The position numbers and the translations under genes are program-made. The notes below the pieces were generated by a model. It did no database searches, was not told where the DNA came from, and was given only the letters and a program-made list of their open reading frames with translations. Positions 32,401 to 47,200 of a DNA stretch of 64,000 bases are shown here, piece by piece; the stretch's first letter is position 1; each line of letters starts with the position of its first letter. The DNA comes from Prosopocoilus inquinatus (taxonomy: Eukaryota > Arthropoda > Insecta > Coleoptera > Lucanidae): contig CM069880.1 of NCBI GenBank assembly GCA_036172665.1, positions 2,668,501-2,732,500 on the forward strand, written 5' to 3'.

Positions 32401-35400
32401 ACGCTAATACGTGTTGTTTCGTTCAAAAATATTTCCAGCTTCTGCTGCGTCCGTAAACTTTGTATCTCACATCAGAGTTACTGGAGTCCATCCAAACGTC
32501 AAATAACTTGATAGATGAGTAAGGATCGATTAGATACATCACAGGAACAACGCTAATACGTGTTGCTTCGTTTAAAACTATTTCTAGCTTCAGCTGCGTC
32601 CGAGAACTTCGTATCTCACATCCAAGTTACTGGAGTCCATCGAAACGCCACATAACATGATAGATGAGTAAGGATCGATTAGATACAGCACAGGAACAAC
32701 GCTAATACGTGTTGTTTCGTTCAAAACTATTTCCAGCTCCTGCTGGGTCCAAAAACTTCGTATCTCACATCAGAATTACTAGAGTCCATCGAAACGACAA
32801 ATAACATGATAGATGTGTAAGGATCGATTAGATACATCACAGGAACAACGCTAATGCGTGTTGTTTCGTTTAAAACTATTTCCAGCTTCCGCTGCGTCCG
32901 AAAATTTCTTATCTCACATCAGGGTTACTGGAGTCCATCCAAACGTCAAATAACATGATAGATAAGTAAGGATCGATTAGATACATCACAGGAACAACGC
33001 TAATGCGTGTTGTTTCGTTTAAAACTATTTCTAGCTTCAGCTGCGTCCGAGAACTTCGTATCTCACATCAAAGTTACTGGAGTCCATCGAAACGCCAAAT
33101 AACATGATAGATGAGTAAGGATTGATTAGATACATCACAGGAACAACGCTAATGCGTGTTGTCTCCTTTAAAACTATTTCTAGCTTCAGCTGCGTCCGAG
33201 AACTTCGTATCTCACATCAAAGTTACTGGAGTCTATCGAAACGCCAAATAACATGATAGATGAGTAAGGATCGATTAGATACATCACAGGAACAACGCTA
33301 ATGCGTGTTGTTTCCTTTAAAACTATTTCTAGCTTCAGCTGCGTCCGAGAACTTCGTAACTCACATCAAAGTTACTGGAGTCCATCGAAACGCCAAATAA
33401 CATGAGAGATGAGTAAGGATCGATTAGATACATCACAGGAACAACGCTAATGCGTGTTGTTTCGTTTAAAACTATTTCTAGCTTCAGCTGCGTTCGAGAA
33501 CTTCGTAACTCACATCAAAGTTACTGGAGTCCATCGAAACGCCAAATGACATGATAGATGAGTAAGGATCGATTTGATACATCACAGGAACAACGCTAAT
33601 ACGTGTTGTTTCGTTTAAAACTATTTCTAGCTTCAGCTGCGTCCGAGAACTTCGTAACTCACATCAAAGTTACTGGAGTCCATCGAAACGTCAAATAACA
33701 TAGTAGATAAGTAAGGATCGCTTAGATACATCACAGGAACAACGTTAATACGTGTTGTTTCGTTCAAAACTATTTCCAGCTTCTGCTGCGTCCGAAAACT
33801 TTGTATCTTACATCAGAGTTACTGGAGTCCATCCAAACGTCAAACAACATGATAGATGAGTAAGGATCGATTAGATACATCACAGGAACAACGCTAATAC
33901 GTGTTGTTTCGTTTAAAACTATTTCCAGCTTCTGCTGCGTCCGAGAACTTTGTATCTCACATCAGAGTTACTGGAGTCCGTCCAAACGTCAAATAACATG
34001 ATAGATGAGTATGGATCGATTAGATACATCACAGGAACAACGCTAATATGTGTTGTTTCGTTTAAAACTATTTCCAGCTGCTGCTGCGTCCGAAAATTTC
34101 GTATCTCACATCCAAGTTACTGGAGTCCATCGAAACGCCACATAACATGATAGATGAGTAAGGATCGATTAGATACATCACAGGAACAACGCTAATGCGT
34201 GTTGTTTCGTTTAAAACTATTTCCAGCTTCTGCTGCGTCCGAGAACTTCGTATCTCACATCCAAGTTACTGGAGTCCATCCAAACCTCAAATAACATGAT
34301 AGATAAGTAAGGATCGATTAGATACATCACAGGAACAACGCTAATACGTGTTGTTTCGTTTAAAACTATTTCCAGCTTCTGCTGCGTCCGAAAACGTCGT
34401 ATCTCACATCAGAGTTACTGGAGTCCATCGAAACGTCAAATAACATGATAGATAAGTAAGGATCGATTAGATACAGCACAGGAACAAAGCTAATACGTGT
34501 TGTTTCGTTTAATACTATTTCCAGCTCCTGCTGCGTCCAAAAACTTTGTATCTCACATCAGACTTACTGGAGTCCATCCAAACGTCAAATAACATGTTAG
34601 ATAAGTAAGGATCGTTTAGATACATCACAGGAACAACGCTAATACGTGTTGTTTCGTTCAAAACTAATTCCAGCTTCTGCCGTGTCCGAGAACTTTGTAT
34701 CTCACATCAGAGTTACTGGAGTCCGTCCAAACGTCAAATAACATGATAGATGAGTAAGGATAGATTAGATACATCACAGGAACAACGCTAATATGTGTTG
34801 TTTCGTTTAAAACTCTTTCCAGCTGCTGCTGCGTCCGAAAATTTCGTACTCACATTAGAGTTACTGGAGTCCATCGAAACGTCAAATAACATAGTAGCTA
34901 AGAAAGGATCGATTAGATACATCACAGGAACAACGCTAATACGTGTTGTTTCGTTCAAAATTATTTCCAGCTTCTGCTGCGTCCGTAAACTTTGTATCTC
35001 ACATCAGAGTTACTGGAGTCCATCCAAACGTCAAATAACTTGATAGATGAGTAAGGATCGATTAGATACATCACAGGAACAACGCTAATACGTGTTGTTT
35101 CGTTTAAAACTATTTCTAGCTTCAGCTGCGTCCGAGAACTTCGTATCTCACATCCAAGTTACTGGAGTCCATCGAAACGCCACATAACATGATAGATGAG
35201 TAAGGATCGATTAGATACATCACAGGAACAACGCTAATGCGTGTTGTTTCGTTTAAAACTATTTCCAGCTTCTGCTGCGTCCGAGAACTTCGTATCTCAC
35301 ATCAGGGTTACTGGAGTCCATCCAAACGTCAAATAACATGATAGATAAGTAAGGATCGATTAGATACATCACAGGAACAACGCTAATGCGTGTGGTTTCG

Positions 35401-38400
35401 TTTAAAACTATTTCTAAATTCAGCTGCGTCCGAGAACTTCGTATCTCACATCAAAGTTATTGGAGTCCATCGAAACGCCAAATAACATGATAGATGAGTA
35501 AGGATTGATTAGATACATCACAGGAACAACGCTAATGCGTGTTGTCTCCTTTAAAACTATTTCTAGCTTCAGCTGCGTCCGAGAACTTCGTATCTCACAT
35601 CAAAGTTACTGGAGTCCATCGAAACGCCAAATGACATGATAGATGAGTAAGGATCGATTTGATACATCACAGGAACAACGCTAATACGTGTTGTTTCGTT
35701 CAAAAATTATTTCTAGCTTCAGCTGCGTCCGAGAAATTCGTATCTCACATCAATGTTACTGGAGTCCATCGAAACGTCAAATAACATAGTAGATAAGTAA
35801 GGATCGCTTAGATACATCACAGGAACAACGTTAATACGTGTTGTTTCGTTCAAAACTATTTCCAGCTTCTGCTGCGTCCGAAAACTTTGTATCTTACATC
35901 AGAGTTACTGGAGTCCATCCAAACGTCAAACAACATGATAGATGAGTAAGGATCGATTAGATACATCACAGGAACAACGCTAATACGTGTTGTTTGGTTT
36001 AAAACTATTTCCAGCTTCTGCTGCGTCCGAGAACTTTGTATCTCACATCAGAGTTACTGGAGTCCGTCCAAACGTCAAATAACATGATAGATGAGTATGG
36101 ATCGATTAGATACATCACAGGAACAACGCTAATATGTGTTGTTTCGTTTAAAACTATTTCCAGCTGCTGCTGCGTCCGAAAATTTCGTATCTCACATCCA
36201 AGTTACTGGAGTCCATCGAAACGCCACATAACATGATAGATGAGTAAGGATCGATTAGATACATCACAGGAACAACGCTAATGCGTGTTGTTTCGTTTAA
36301 AACTATTTCCAGCTTCTGCTGCGTCCGAGAACTTCGTATCTCACATCCAAGTTACTGGAGTCCATCCACACCTCAAATAACATGATAGATAAGTAAGGAT
36401 CGATTAGATACATCACAGGAACAACGCTAATACGTGTTGTTTCGTTTAAAACTATTTCCAGCTTCTGCTGCGTCCGAAAACGTCGTATCTCACATCAGAG
36501 TACCTGGAGTCCATCGAAACGTCAAATAACATGATAGATAAGTAAGGATCAATTAGATACAGCACAGGAACAAAGCTAATACGTGTTGTTTCGTTTAATA
36601 CTATTTCCAGCTCCTGCTGCGTCCAAAATCTTTGTATCTCACATCAGACTTACTGGAGTCCATCCAAACGTCAAATAACATGTTAGATAAGTAAGGATCG
36701 TTTAGATACATCACAGGAACAACGCTAATACGTGTTGTTTCGTTCAAAACTAATTCCAGCTTCTGCTGTGTCCGAGAACTTTGTATCTCACATCAGAGTT
36801 ACTGGAGTCCGTCCAAACGTCAAATAACATGATAGATGAGTAAGGATCGATTAGATACATCACAGGAACAACGCTAATATGTGTTGTTTCGTTTAAAACT
36901 CTTTCCAGCTGCTGCTGCGTCCGAAAATTTCGTACTCACATTAGAGTTACTGGAGTCCATCGAAACGTCAAATAACATAGTAGCTAAGAAAGGATCGATT
37001 AGATACATCACGGGAACAACGCTAATACGTGTTGTTTCGTTCAAAAATATTTCCAGCTTCTGCTGCGTCCGTAAACTTTGTATCTCACATCAGAGTTACT
37101 GGAGTCCATCCAAGCGTCAAATAACTTGATAGATGAGTAAGGATCGATTAGATACATCACAGGAACAACGCTAATACGTGTTGTTTCGTTTAAAACTATT
37201 TCTAGCTTCAGCTGCGTCCGAGAACTTCGTATCTCACATCCAAGTTACTGGAGTCCATCGAAACGCCACATAACATGATAGATGAGTAAGGATCGATTAG
37301 ATACATCACAGGAACAACGCTAATGCGTGTTGTTTCGTTTAAAACTATTTCCAGCTTCTGCTGCGTCCGAGAACTTCGTATCTCACATCAGGGTTACTGG
37401 AGTCCATCCAAACGTCAAATAACATGATAGATAAGTAAGAATCGATTAGATACATCACAGGAACAACGCTAATGCGTGTGGTTTCGTTTAAAACTATTTC
37501 TAGATTCAGCTGCGTCCGAGAACTTCGTATCTCACATCAAAGTTACTGGAGTCCAGCGATACTCCAAATAACATGATAGATGAGTAAGGATCGATTAGAT
37601 ACATCACAGGAACAACGCTAATGGGTGTTGTTTCGTTTAAAACTATTTCCAGGTTCTGCTGCGTCCGAGAACTTCGCATCTCACATCAGGGTTACTGGAG
37701 CCCATCCAAACGTCAAATAACATGATATATAAGTAAGGATCGATTAGATACATCACAGGAACAACGCTAATGCGTGTTGTTTCGTTTAAAACTATTTCTA
37801 GCTTCAGCTGCGTTCGAGAACTTCGTAACTCACATCAAAGTTACTGGAGTCCATCGAAACGCCAAATGACATGATAGATGAGTAAGGATCGATTTGATAC
37901 ATCACAGGAACAACGCTAATACGTGTTGTTTCGTTTAAAACTATTTCTAGCTTCAGCTGCGTCCGAGAAATTCGTATCTCACATCAAAGTTACTGGAGTC
38001 CATCGAAACGTCAAATAACATAGTGGATAAGTAAGGATCGCTTAGATACATCACAGGAACAACGTTAATACGTGTTGTTTCGTTCAAAAGTATTTCCAGC
38101 TTCTGCTGCGTCCGAAAACTTTGTATCTTACATCAGAGTTACTGGAGTCCATCCAAACGTCAAACAACATGATAGATGAGTAAGGATCCATTAGATACAT
38201 CACAGGAACAACGCTAATTCGTGTTGTTTCGTTTAAAACTATTTCTAGCTTCAGCTGCGTCCGAGAACTTCGTATCTCACATCAGAGTTACTGGAGTTCA
38301 TCCAAACGTCAAATAACATGATAGATGAGTAAGGATCGATTAGATACATCACAGGAACAACGCTAATACGTGTTGTTTCGTTTAAAACTATTTCCAGCTC

Positions 38401-41400
38401 CTGCTGCGTCCAAAAACTTCGTATCTCACATCATAGTTACTAGAGTCCATCGAAACGTCAAATAACATAGTAGATAAGTAAGGATCGCTTAGATACATCA
38501 CAGGAACAACGTTAATACGTGTTGTTTCGTTCAAAACTATTTCCAGCTTCTGCTGCGTCCGAAAACTTTGTATCTCACATCAGAGTTACTGGAGTCCATC
38601 CAAACGTCAAATAACATGATATACAAGTAAGGATCGATTAGATACATCACAGGAACAACGCTAATGCGTGTTGTTTCGTTTAAAACTATTTCTAGCTTCA
38701 GCTGCGTCCGAGAACTTCGTAACTCACATCAAAGTTACTGGAGTCCATCCAAACGTCAAACAACATGATAGATGAGTAAGGATCGATTAGATACATCATA
38801 GGAACAACGCTAATACGTGTTGTTTCGTTTAAAACTATTTCTAGCTTCATCTGCTTCCGAGAACTTCGTATCTCACATCAAAGTTACTGGAGTCCATCCA
38901 AACGTCAAATAACATGATAGATGAGTAAGGATCGATTAGATACATCACAGGAACAACGCTAATGCGTGTTGTTTCGTTTAAAACTATTTCCAGCTTCAGC
39001 TGAGTCCGAGAACTTCGTATCTCACATCAAAGTTACTGGAGTCCATCGAAACGCCAAATAACATGATAGATGAGTAAGGATCGATTAGATACATCACAGG
39101 AACAACGCTATTTCGTGTTGTTTCGTTCAAAACTGTTTCCAGCTTCTGCTGCGTCCAAAAACTTTTTATCTCACATCAGAGTTACTGGAGTGCATCCAAA
39201 CGTAAAATAACATGATAGATGAGTGAGGATCGATTAGATACATCACAGGAACATCGCCAATGCGTGTTGTTTCGTTTAAAACTATTTCCAGCTTCTGCTG
39301 CGTCCGAAAACGTCGTATCTCACATCAGAGTTACTGGAGACCATCGAAACGTCAAATAACATAGTAGCTAAGTAAGGATCGATTAGATACATCACAGGAA
39401 CAACGCTAATACGTGTTGTTTCGTTCAAAACTATTTCCAGCTTCTGCTGCGTCCAAAAACTTTTTATCTCACATCATAGTTACTGGAGTCCATCCAAACG
39501 TAAAATAACATGATAGATGAGTAAGGATCGATTAGATACATCACAGGAACATCGCCAATGCGTGTTGTTTCGTTTAAAACTATTTCCAGCTTCTGCTGCG
39601 TCCGAAAACGTCGTATCTCACATCAGAGTTACTGGAGTCCATCGAAACGTCAAATAACATGATAGATAAGTAAGGATCGATTAGATACAGCACAGGAACA
39701 ACGCTAATACGTGTTGTTTCGCTTAAAACTATTTCCAGCTCCTGCTGCGTCCAAAAACTTTGTATCTCACATCAGACTTACTGGAGTCCATCCAAACGTC
39801 AAATAACATGTTAGATAAGTAAGGATCGTTTAGATACATCACAGGAACAACGCTAATACGTGTTGTTTCGTTCAAAACTGTTTCTAGCTTCAGCTGCGTC
39901 CAAAAACTTCGTATCTCACATCAGAATTACTGGAGTCCATCCAAACGTCAAATAACATGTTAGATAAGTAAGGATCGTTTAGATACATCACAGGAACAAC
40001 GCTAATACGTGTTGTTTCGTTCAAAACTATTTCCAGCTTCTGCTGTGTCCGAGAAATTTGTATCTCACATCAGAGATACTGGAGTCCATCCAAACGTCAA
40101 ATAACATGATAGATGAGTAAGGATCGATTAGATATATCACAGGAACAACGCTAATACGTGTTGTTTCGTTCAAAACTATTTCCAGCTTCTGCTGCGACCG
40201 AGAACTTTGTATCTCACATCAGAGTTACTGGAATCCGTCCAAACGTCAAGTAACATGATAGATGAGTATGGATCGATTAGATACATCACAGGAACAACGC
40301 TAATATGTGTTGTTTTGTTTAAAACTATTTAAAGCTTCTGCTGCGTCCGAGAACTTCGTATCTCACATCCAAGTTACTGGAGTCCATCCAAACCTCAAAT
40401 AACATGATAGATAAGTAAGGATCGATTAGATACATCACAGGAACAACGCTAATACGTGTTGTTTCGTTTAAAACTATTTCCAGCTTCTGCTGCGTCCGAA
40501 AACGTCGTATCTCACATCAGAGTTACTGGAGTCCATCGAAACGTCAAATAACATGATAGATAAGTAAGGATCGATTAGATACAGCACAGGAACAAAGCTA
40601 ATACGTGTTGTTTCGTTTAAAACTATTTCCAGCTCCTGCTGCGTCCAAAAACTTTGTATCTCACATCAGACTTACTGGAGTCCATCCAAACGTCAAATAA
40701 CATGTTAGATAAGTAAGGATCGTTTAGATACATCACAGGAACAACGCCAATACGTGTTGTTTCGTTCAAAACTAATTCCAGCTTCTGCTGTGTCCGAGAA
40801 CTTTGTATCTCACATCAGAGTTACTGGAGTCCGTCCAAACGTCAAATAACATGATAGATGAGTAAGGATCGATTAGATACATCACAGGAACAACGCTAAT
40901 ATGTGTTGTTTCGTTTAAAACTCTTTCCAGCTGCTGCTGCGTCCGAAAATTTCGTATCTCACATTAGAGTTACTGGAGTCCATCGAAACGTCAAATAACA
41001 TAGTAGCTAAGAAAGGATCGATTAGATACATCACAGGAACAACGCTAATACGTGTTGTTTCGTTCAAAAATATTTCCAGCTTCTGCTGCGTCCGTAAACT
41101 TTGTATCTCACATCAGAGTTACTGGAGTCCATCCAAACGTCAAATAACTTGATAGATGAGTAAGGATCGATTAGATACATCACAGGAACAACGATAATAC
41201 GTGTTGCTTCGTTTAAAACTATTTCTAGCTTCAGCTGCGTCCGAGAACTTCGTATCTCACATCCAAGTTACTGGAGTCCATCGAAACGCCACATAACATG
41301 ATAGATGAGTAAGGATCGATTAGATACATCACAGGAACAACGCTAATGCGTGTTGTTTCGTTTAAAACTATTTCCAGCTTCTGCTGCGTCCGAGAACTTC

Positions 41401-44240
41401 GTATCTCACATCAGGGTTACTGGAGTCCATCCAAACGTCAAATAACATGATAGATAAGTAAGGATCGATTAGATACAGCACTGGAACAAAGCTAATACGT
41501 GTTGTTTCGTTTAAAACTATTTCCAGCTTCTGCTGCGTCCGAAAACGTCGTATCTCACATCAGAGTTACTGGAGTCCATCGAAACGTCAAATAACATGAT
41601 AGATAAGTAAGGATCGATTAGATACATCACAGGAACATCGCCAATGCGTGTTGTTTCGTTTAAAACTATTTCCAGCTTCTGCTGCGTCCGAAAACGTCGT
41701 ATCTCACATCAGAGTTACTGGAGTCCATCGAAACGTAAAATAACATGATAGATAAGTAAGGATCGATTAGATACAGCACAGGAACAACGCTAATACGTGT
41801 TGTTTCGCTTAAAACTATTTCCAGCTCCTGCTGCGTCCAAAAACTTTGTATCTCACATCAGACTTACTGGAGTCCATCCAAACGTCAAATAACATGTTAG
41901 ATAAGTAAGGATCGTTTAGATACATCACAGGAACAACGCTAATACGTGTTGTTTCGTTCAAAAATATTTCCAGCTTCTGCTGCGTCCGTAAACTTTGTAT
42001 CTCACATCAGAGTTACTGGAGTCCATCCAAACGTCAAATAACTTGATAGATGAGTAAGGATCGATTAGATACATCACAGGAACAACGATAATACGTGTTG
42101 CTTCGTTTAAAACTATTTCTAGCTTCAGCTGCGTCCGAGAACTTCGTATCTCACATCCAAGTTACTGGAGTCCATCGAAACGCCACATAACATGATAGAT
42201 GAGTAAGGATCGATTAGATACATCACAGGAACAACGCTAATGCGTGTTGTTTCGTTTAAAACTATTTCCAGCTCCTGCTGCGTCCAAAAACTTTGTATCT
42301 CACATCAGACTTACTGGAGTCCATCCAAACGTCAAATAACATGATAGATGAGTAAGGATCGATTAGATACATCACAGGAACAACGCTAGTGGGTGTTGTT
42401 TCGTTTAAAACTATTTCCAGGTTCTGCTGCGTCCGAGAACTTCGCATCTCACATCAGGGTTACTGGAGTCCATCCAAACGTCAAATAACATGATATATAA
42501 GTAAGGATCGATTAGATACATCACAGGAACAACGCTAATGCGTGTTGTTTCGTTTAAAACTATTTCTAGCTTCAGCTGCATTCGAGAACTTCGTAACTCA
42601 CATCAAAGTTACTGGAGTCCATCGAAACGCCAAATGACATGATAGATGAGTAAGGATCGATTTGATACATCACAGGAACAACGCTAATACGTGTTGTTTC
42701 GTTTAAAACTATTTCTAGCTTCAGCTGCGTCCGAGAAATTCGTATCTCACATCAAAGTTACTGGAGTCCATCGAAACGTCAAATAACATAGTAGATAAGT
42801 AAGGATCGCTTAGATACATCACAGGAACAACGCTAATACGTGTTGTTTCGTTCAAAACTATTTCCAGCTTCTGCTGCGTCCGAAAACTTTGTATCTTACA
42901 TCAGAGTTACTGGAGTCCATCCAAACTTCAAACAACATGATAGATGAGTAAGGATCGATTAGATACATCATAGGAACAACGCTAATACGTGTTGTTTCGT
43001 TTAAAACTATTTCTAGCTTCAGCTGCGTCCGAGAACTTCGTATCTCACATCAAAGTTACTGGAGTCCATCGAAACGCCAAATAACATGATAGATGAGTAA
43101 GGATCGATTAGATACATCACAGGAACAACGCTAATTCGTGTTGTTTCGTTCAAAACTGTTTCCAGCTTCTGCTGCGTCCGAAAACTTCGTATCTCACATC
43201 AGAGTTACTGGAGTCCGTTGAAACGTCAAATAACATTGTAGATAAGTAGGGATCGATTAGATACAGCACAGGAACAACGCTAATACGTGTTGTTTCGTTT
43301 AAAACTATTTCCAGCTCCTGCTGCGTCCAAGAACTTTGTATCTCACATCAGACTTACTGGAGTCCATCCAAACGTCAAATAACATGTTAGATAAGTAAGG
43401 ATCGTTTAGATACATCACAGGAACAACGCTAATACGTGTTGTTTCGTTCAAAACTAATTCCAGCTTCTGCTGTGTCCGAGAACTTTGTATCTCACATCAG
43501 AGTTACTGGAGTCCGTCCAAACGTCAAATAACATGATAGATGAGTAAGGATCGACTAGATACATCACAGGAACAACGCTAATATGTGTTGTTTGGTTTAA
43601 AACTATTTCCAGCTGCTGCTGCGTCCGAGAATTTCGTATCTAACATTAGAGTTACTGGAGTCCATCGAAACGTCAAATAACATAGTAGCTAAGTAAGGAT
43701 CGATTAGATACATCACAGGAACAACGCTAATACGTGTTGTTTCGTTTAAAACTATTTCCAGCTCCTGCTGCGTCCAAAAACTTTGTATCTCACATCAGAC
43801 TTACTGGAGTCCATCCAAACGTCAAATAACATGTTAGATAAGTAAGGATCGTTTAGATACATCACAGGAACAACGCTAATACGTGTTGTTTCGTTCAAAA
43901 CTATTTCCAGCTTCTGCTGCGTCCGAGAACTTTGTATCTCACATCAGAGTTACTGGAGTCCATCGAAACGTCAAATAACATGATAGATGAGTAAGGATCG
44001 ATTAGATACATCACAGGAACAACGCTAATACGTGTTGTTTCGTTTAAAACTATTTCCAGCTTCTGCTGCGTCCGAGAACTTTGTATCTCACATCATAGTT
44101 ACTGGAGTCCGTCCAAACGTCAAATAACATGATAGATGAGTATGGATCGATTAGATACATCACAGGAACAACGCTAATATGTGTTGTTTCGTTTAAAACT
44201 ATTTCCAGCTGCTGCTGCGTCCGAAAATTTCGAATCTCAC
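26437..44240 (+). repeat. Satellite B block 1 (149-bp monomer, about 119 copies)
   Basis: 17.8 kb of a 149-bp tandem repeat unrelated to satellite A. Landmarks are TTCCAGCTTCTGCTGCGTCC, TATCTCACATCAGAGTTACT, GGAGTCCATC, CAAATAACATGATAGAT, AAGGATCGATTAGATACATC and GGAACAACGCTAATACGTG. The spacing of TTACTGGAG is exactly 149 bp (26483, 26632, 26781). Recurrent variants (CATCGAAACG or CATCCAAACG, GTTTAAAAC or GTTCAAAAC, ACATCGCCAATGCG) are ordered in larger repeats: about 14 monomers (2086 bp) near 33.8-37.9 kb, and an approximately 9.5-9.8 kb offset between 28.6-33 kb and 38.1-42.2 kb. The length is not a multiple of three and no long frame survives. Each monomer has a small dyad, AACAAC...GTTGTT. 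No gene or element is seen in this stretch. Confidence 0.97.
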
Positions 44241-47200
44241 ACGTAAACCCGGGTTGTCGCGTATCAAACGAAAGGTCTCGCCGAGCGGCGACGGAAAATC
44301 GCTTCGGTTCGATTTTTCGATCGAAGATGGCGCTGCAATGATCGAAACTGGACGCGTCGAATGTAAACCCGGGTTGTTGCGCATCAAACGAAAGGTCTCG
44401 CCGAGCGGCGACGGAAAATCGCGTCGGTTCGATTTTTCGATCGAAGATGGCGCTGCAATGATCGAAATCGGACGCGTCGAACGTAAACCCGGGTTGTCGC
44501 GTATCAAACGAAAGGTCTCGCCGAGCGGCGACGGAAAATCGCGTCGGTTAGATTTTTCGATCGAAGATGGCGCTGCAATGATCGAAATCGAACGCGTCGA
44601 ACGTAAACCCGGATTGTCTCGTATCAAACGAAAGGTCTCGCCGAGCGGCGACGGAAAATCGCGTCGGTTCGATTTTTCGATCGAAGATGGCGCTGCAATG
44701 ATCGAAACTGGACGCGTCGAACGTAAACCAGGGTTGTCGCGTATCAAACGAAAGGTCTCGCCGAGCGGCGACGGAAAATCGCGTCGGTTCGATTTTTCGA
44801 TCGAAGATGACGCTGCATTGATCGAAACTGGACGCGTCGAACGTAAACCCGGGTTGTCGCGCATCAAACGAAAGGTCTCGCCGAGCGGCAACGGAAAATC
44901 GCGTCGGTTCGATTTTTCGATCGAAGATGGCGCTGCAACGATCGATACTGGACGCGTCGAACGTAAACCCGGGTTGTCGCGTAGCAAACAAAAGGTCTCG
45001 CCGAGCGGCGACGGAAAATCGCGTCGGTTCGATTTTTCGATCGAAGATGGCACTGCAATGATCGAAATCGGACGCGTCGAACGTAAACCCGGATTGTCGC
45101 GTATCAAACAAAAGGTCTCGCCGAGCGGCGACGGAAAATCGCGTCGGTTCGATTTTTCGATCGAAGATGGCGCTGCAATGATCGAAACTGGACGCGTCGA
45201 ATGTAAACCCGGGCTGTCGCGTATCAAACGAAAGGTCTCGCCGAGCGGCGACGGAAAATCGCGTCGGTTCGATTTTTCGATATAAGATGGCGCTGCAATG
45301 ATCGAAATCGGACGCGTCGAACGTAAACCCGGGTTGTCGCGTATCAAACAAAAGGTCTCGCCGAGCGGCGACGGAAAATCGCGTCGGTTCGATTTTTCGA
45401 TCGAAGATGGCACTGCAATGATCGAAATCGGACGCGTCGATCGTAAACCCGGATTGTCCCGTATCAAACGAAAGGCCTCGCCGAGCGGCGACGGAAAATC
45501 GCGTCGGTTCGATTTTTCGATCGAAGATGGCACTGCAATGATCGAAATCGGACGCGTCGAACGTAAACCCGGATTGTCGCGTATCAAACGAAAGGTCTCG
45601 CCGAGCGGCGACGGAAAATCGCGTCGGTTCGATTTTTCGATCGAAGATGGCACTGCAATGATCGAAATCGGACGCGTCGAACGTAAACCCGGGTTGTCGC
45701 GTATCAAACGAAAGGTCTCGCCGAGCGGCGACGGAAAATCGCGTCGGTTCGATTTTTCGATCGAAGATGGCGCTGCAATGATCGAAATCGAACGCTTCGA
45801 ACGTAAACCCGGATTGTCGCGTATCAAACGAAAGGTCTCGCCAGGCGGCGACGGAAAATCGCGTCGGTTCGATTTTTCGATCGAAGATGGCGCTGCAATG
45901 ATCGAAATCGAACGCGTCGAACGTAAACCCGGATTGTCGCGTATCAAACGAAAGGTCTCGCCAGGCGGCGACGGAAAATCGCGTCGGTTCGATTTTTCGA
46001 TCGAAGATGGCGCTGCAATGATCGAAATCGGACGCGTCGAACGTAAACCCGGGTTGTCGCGTATCAAACGAAAGGTCTCGCCGAGCGGCGACGGAAAATC
46101 GCGTCGGTTCGATTTTTCGATCGAAGATGGCGCTGCAATGATTGAAACTGGACGCGTCGAACGTAAACCCGGGTTGTCGCGTATCAAACGAAAGGTCTCG
46201 CCGAGCGGCGACGGAAAATCGCGTCGGTTCGATTTTTCGATCGAAGATGGCGCTGCAATGATCGAAATCGGACGCGTCGAACGTAAACCCGGGTTGTCGC
46301 GTATCAAACGAAAGGTCTCGCTGAGCGGCGACGGAAAATCGCGTCTGTTCGATTTTTCGATCTAAGATGGCGCTGCAATGATCGTAATCGGACGCGTCGA
46401 ACGTAAACAAGGGTTGTCGCATATCAAACGAAAGGTCTCGCCGAGCGGCGACGGAAAATCGCGTCGGTTCGATTTTTCGATCGAAGATGGCGCTGCAATG
46501 ATCGAAATCGAACGCGTCGAACGTAAACCCGGATTGTCGCGTATCAAACGAAAGGTCTCGCCGAGCGGCGACGGAAAATCGCGTCGGTTCGATTTTTCGA
46601 TCGAAGATGGCGCTGCAATGATCGAAACTGGACGCGTCGAACGTAAACCCGGGTTGTCGCGCATCAAACGAAAGGTCTCGCCGAGCGGCGACGGAAAATC
46701 GCGTCGGTTCGATTTTTCGATCGAAGATGGCGCTGCAATGATCGAAACTGGACGCGTCGATCGTAAACCCGGGTTGTCGCGTATCAAACGAAAGGTCTCG
46801 CCGAGCGGCGACGGAAAATCGCGTCGGTTCGATTTTTCGATCGAAGATGGCGCTGCAATGATCGAAACTGGACGCGTCGAATGTAAACCCGGGTTGTTGC
46901 GCATCAAACGAAAGGTCTCGCCGAGCGGCGACGGAAAATCGCGTCGGTTCGATTTTTCGATCGGAGATGGCGCTGCAATGATCGAAATCGAACGCGTCGA
47001 ACGTAAACCCGGATTGTCGCGTATCAAACGAAAGGTCTCGCCGAGCGGCGACGGAAAATCGCGTCGGTTCGATTTTCGATCGAAGATGGCGCTGCAATGA
47101 TCGAAACTGGTCGCGTCGAACGTAAACCCGGGTTGTCGAGTATCAAACGAAAGGTCTCGCCGAGCGGCGACGGAAAATCGCGTCGGTTCGATTTTTCGAT

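Noticed and set aside
33950..34150. Short plus-strand frames in satellite B (66-82 codons, repeated at 36036 and 36881)
   Set aside because: The 149-bp period is not a multiple of three, so the frames are chance readings of one to two monomers. They recur only because the monomers were duplicated.
26437..44240. CRISPR-like or spacer-bearing repeat array
   Set aside because: Repeats are head-to-tail without unique spacers and the monomers are 149 bp. This is satellite DNA.
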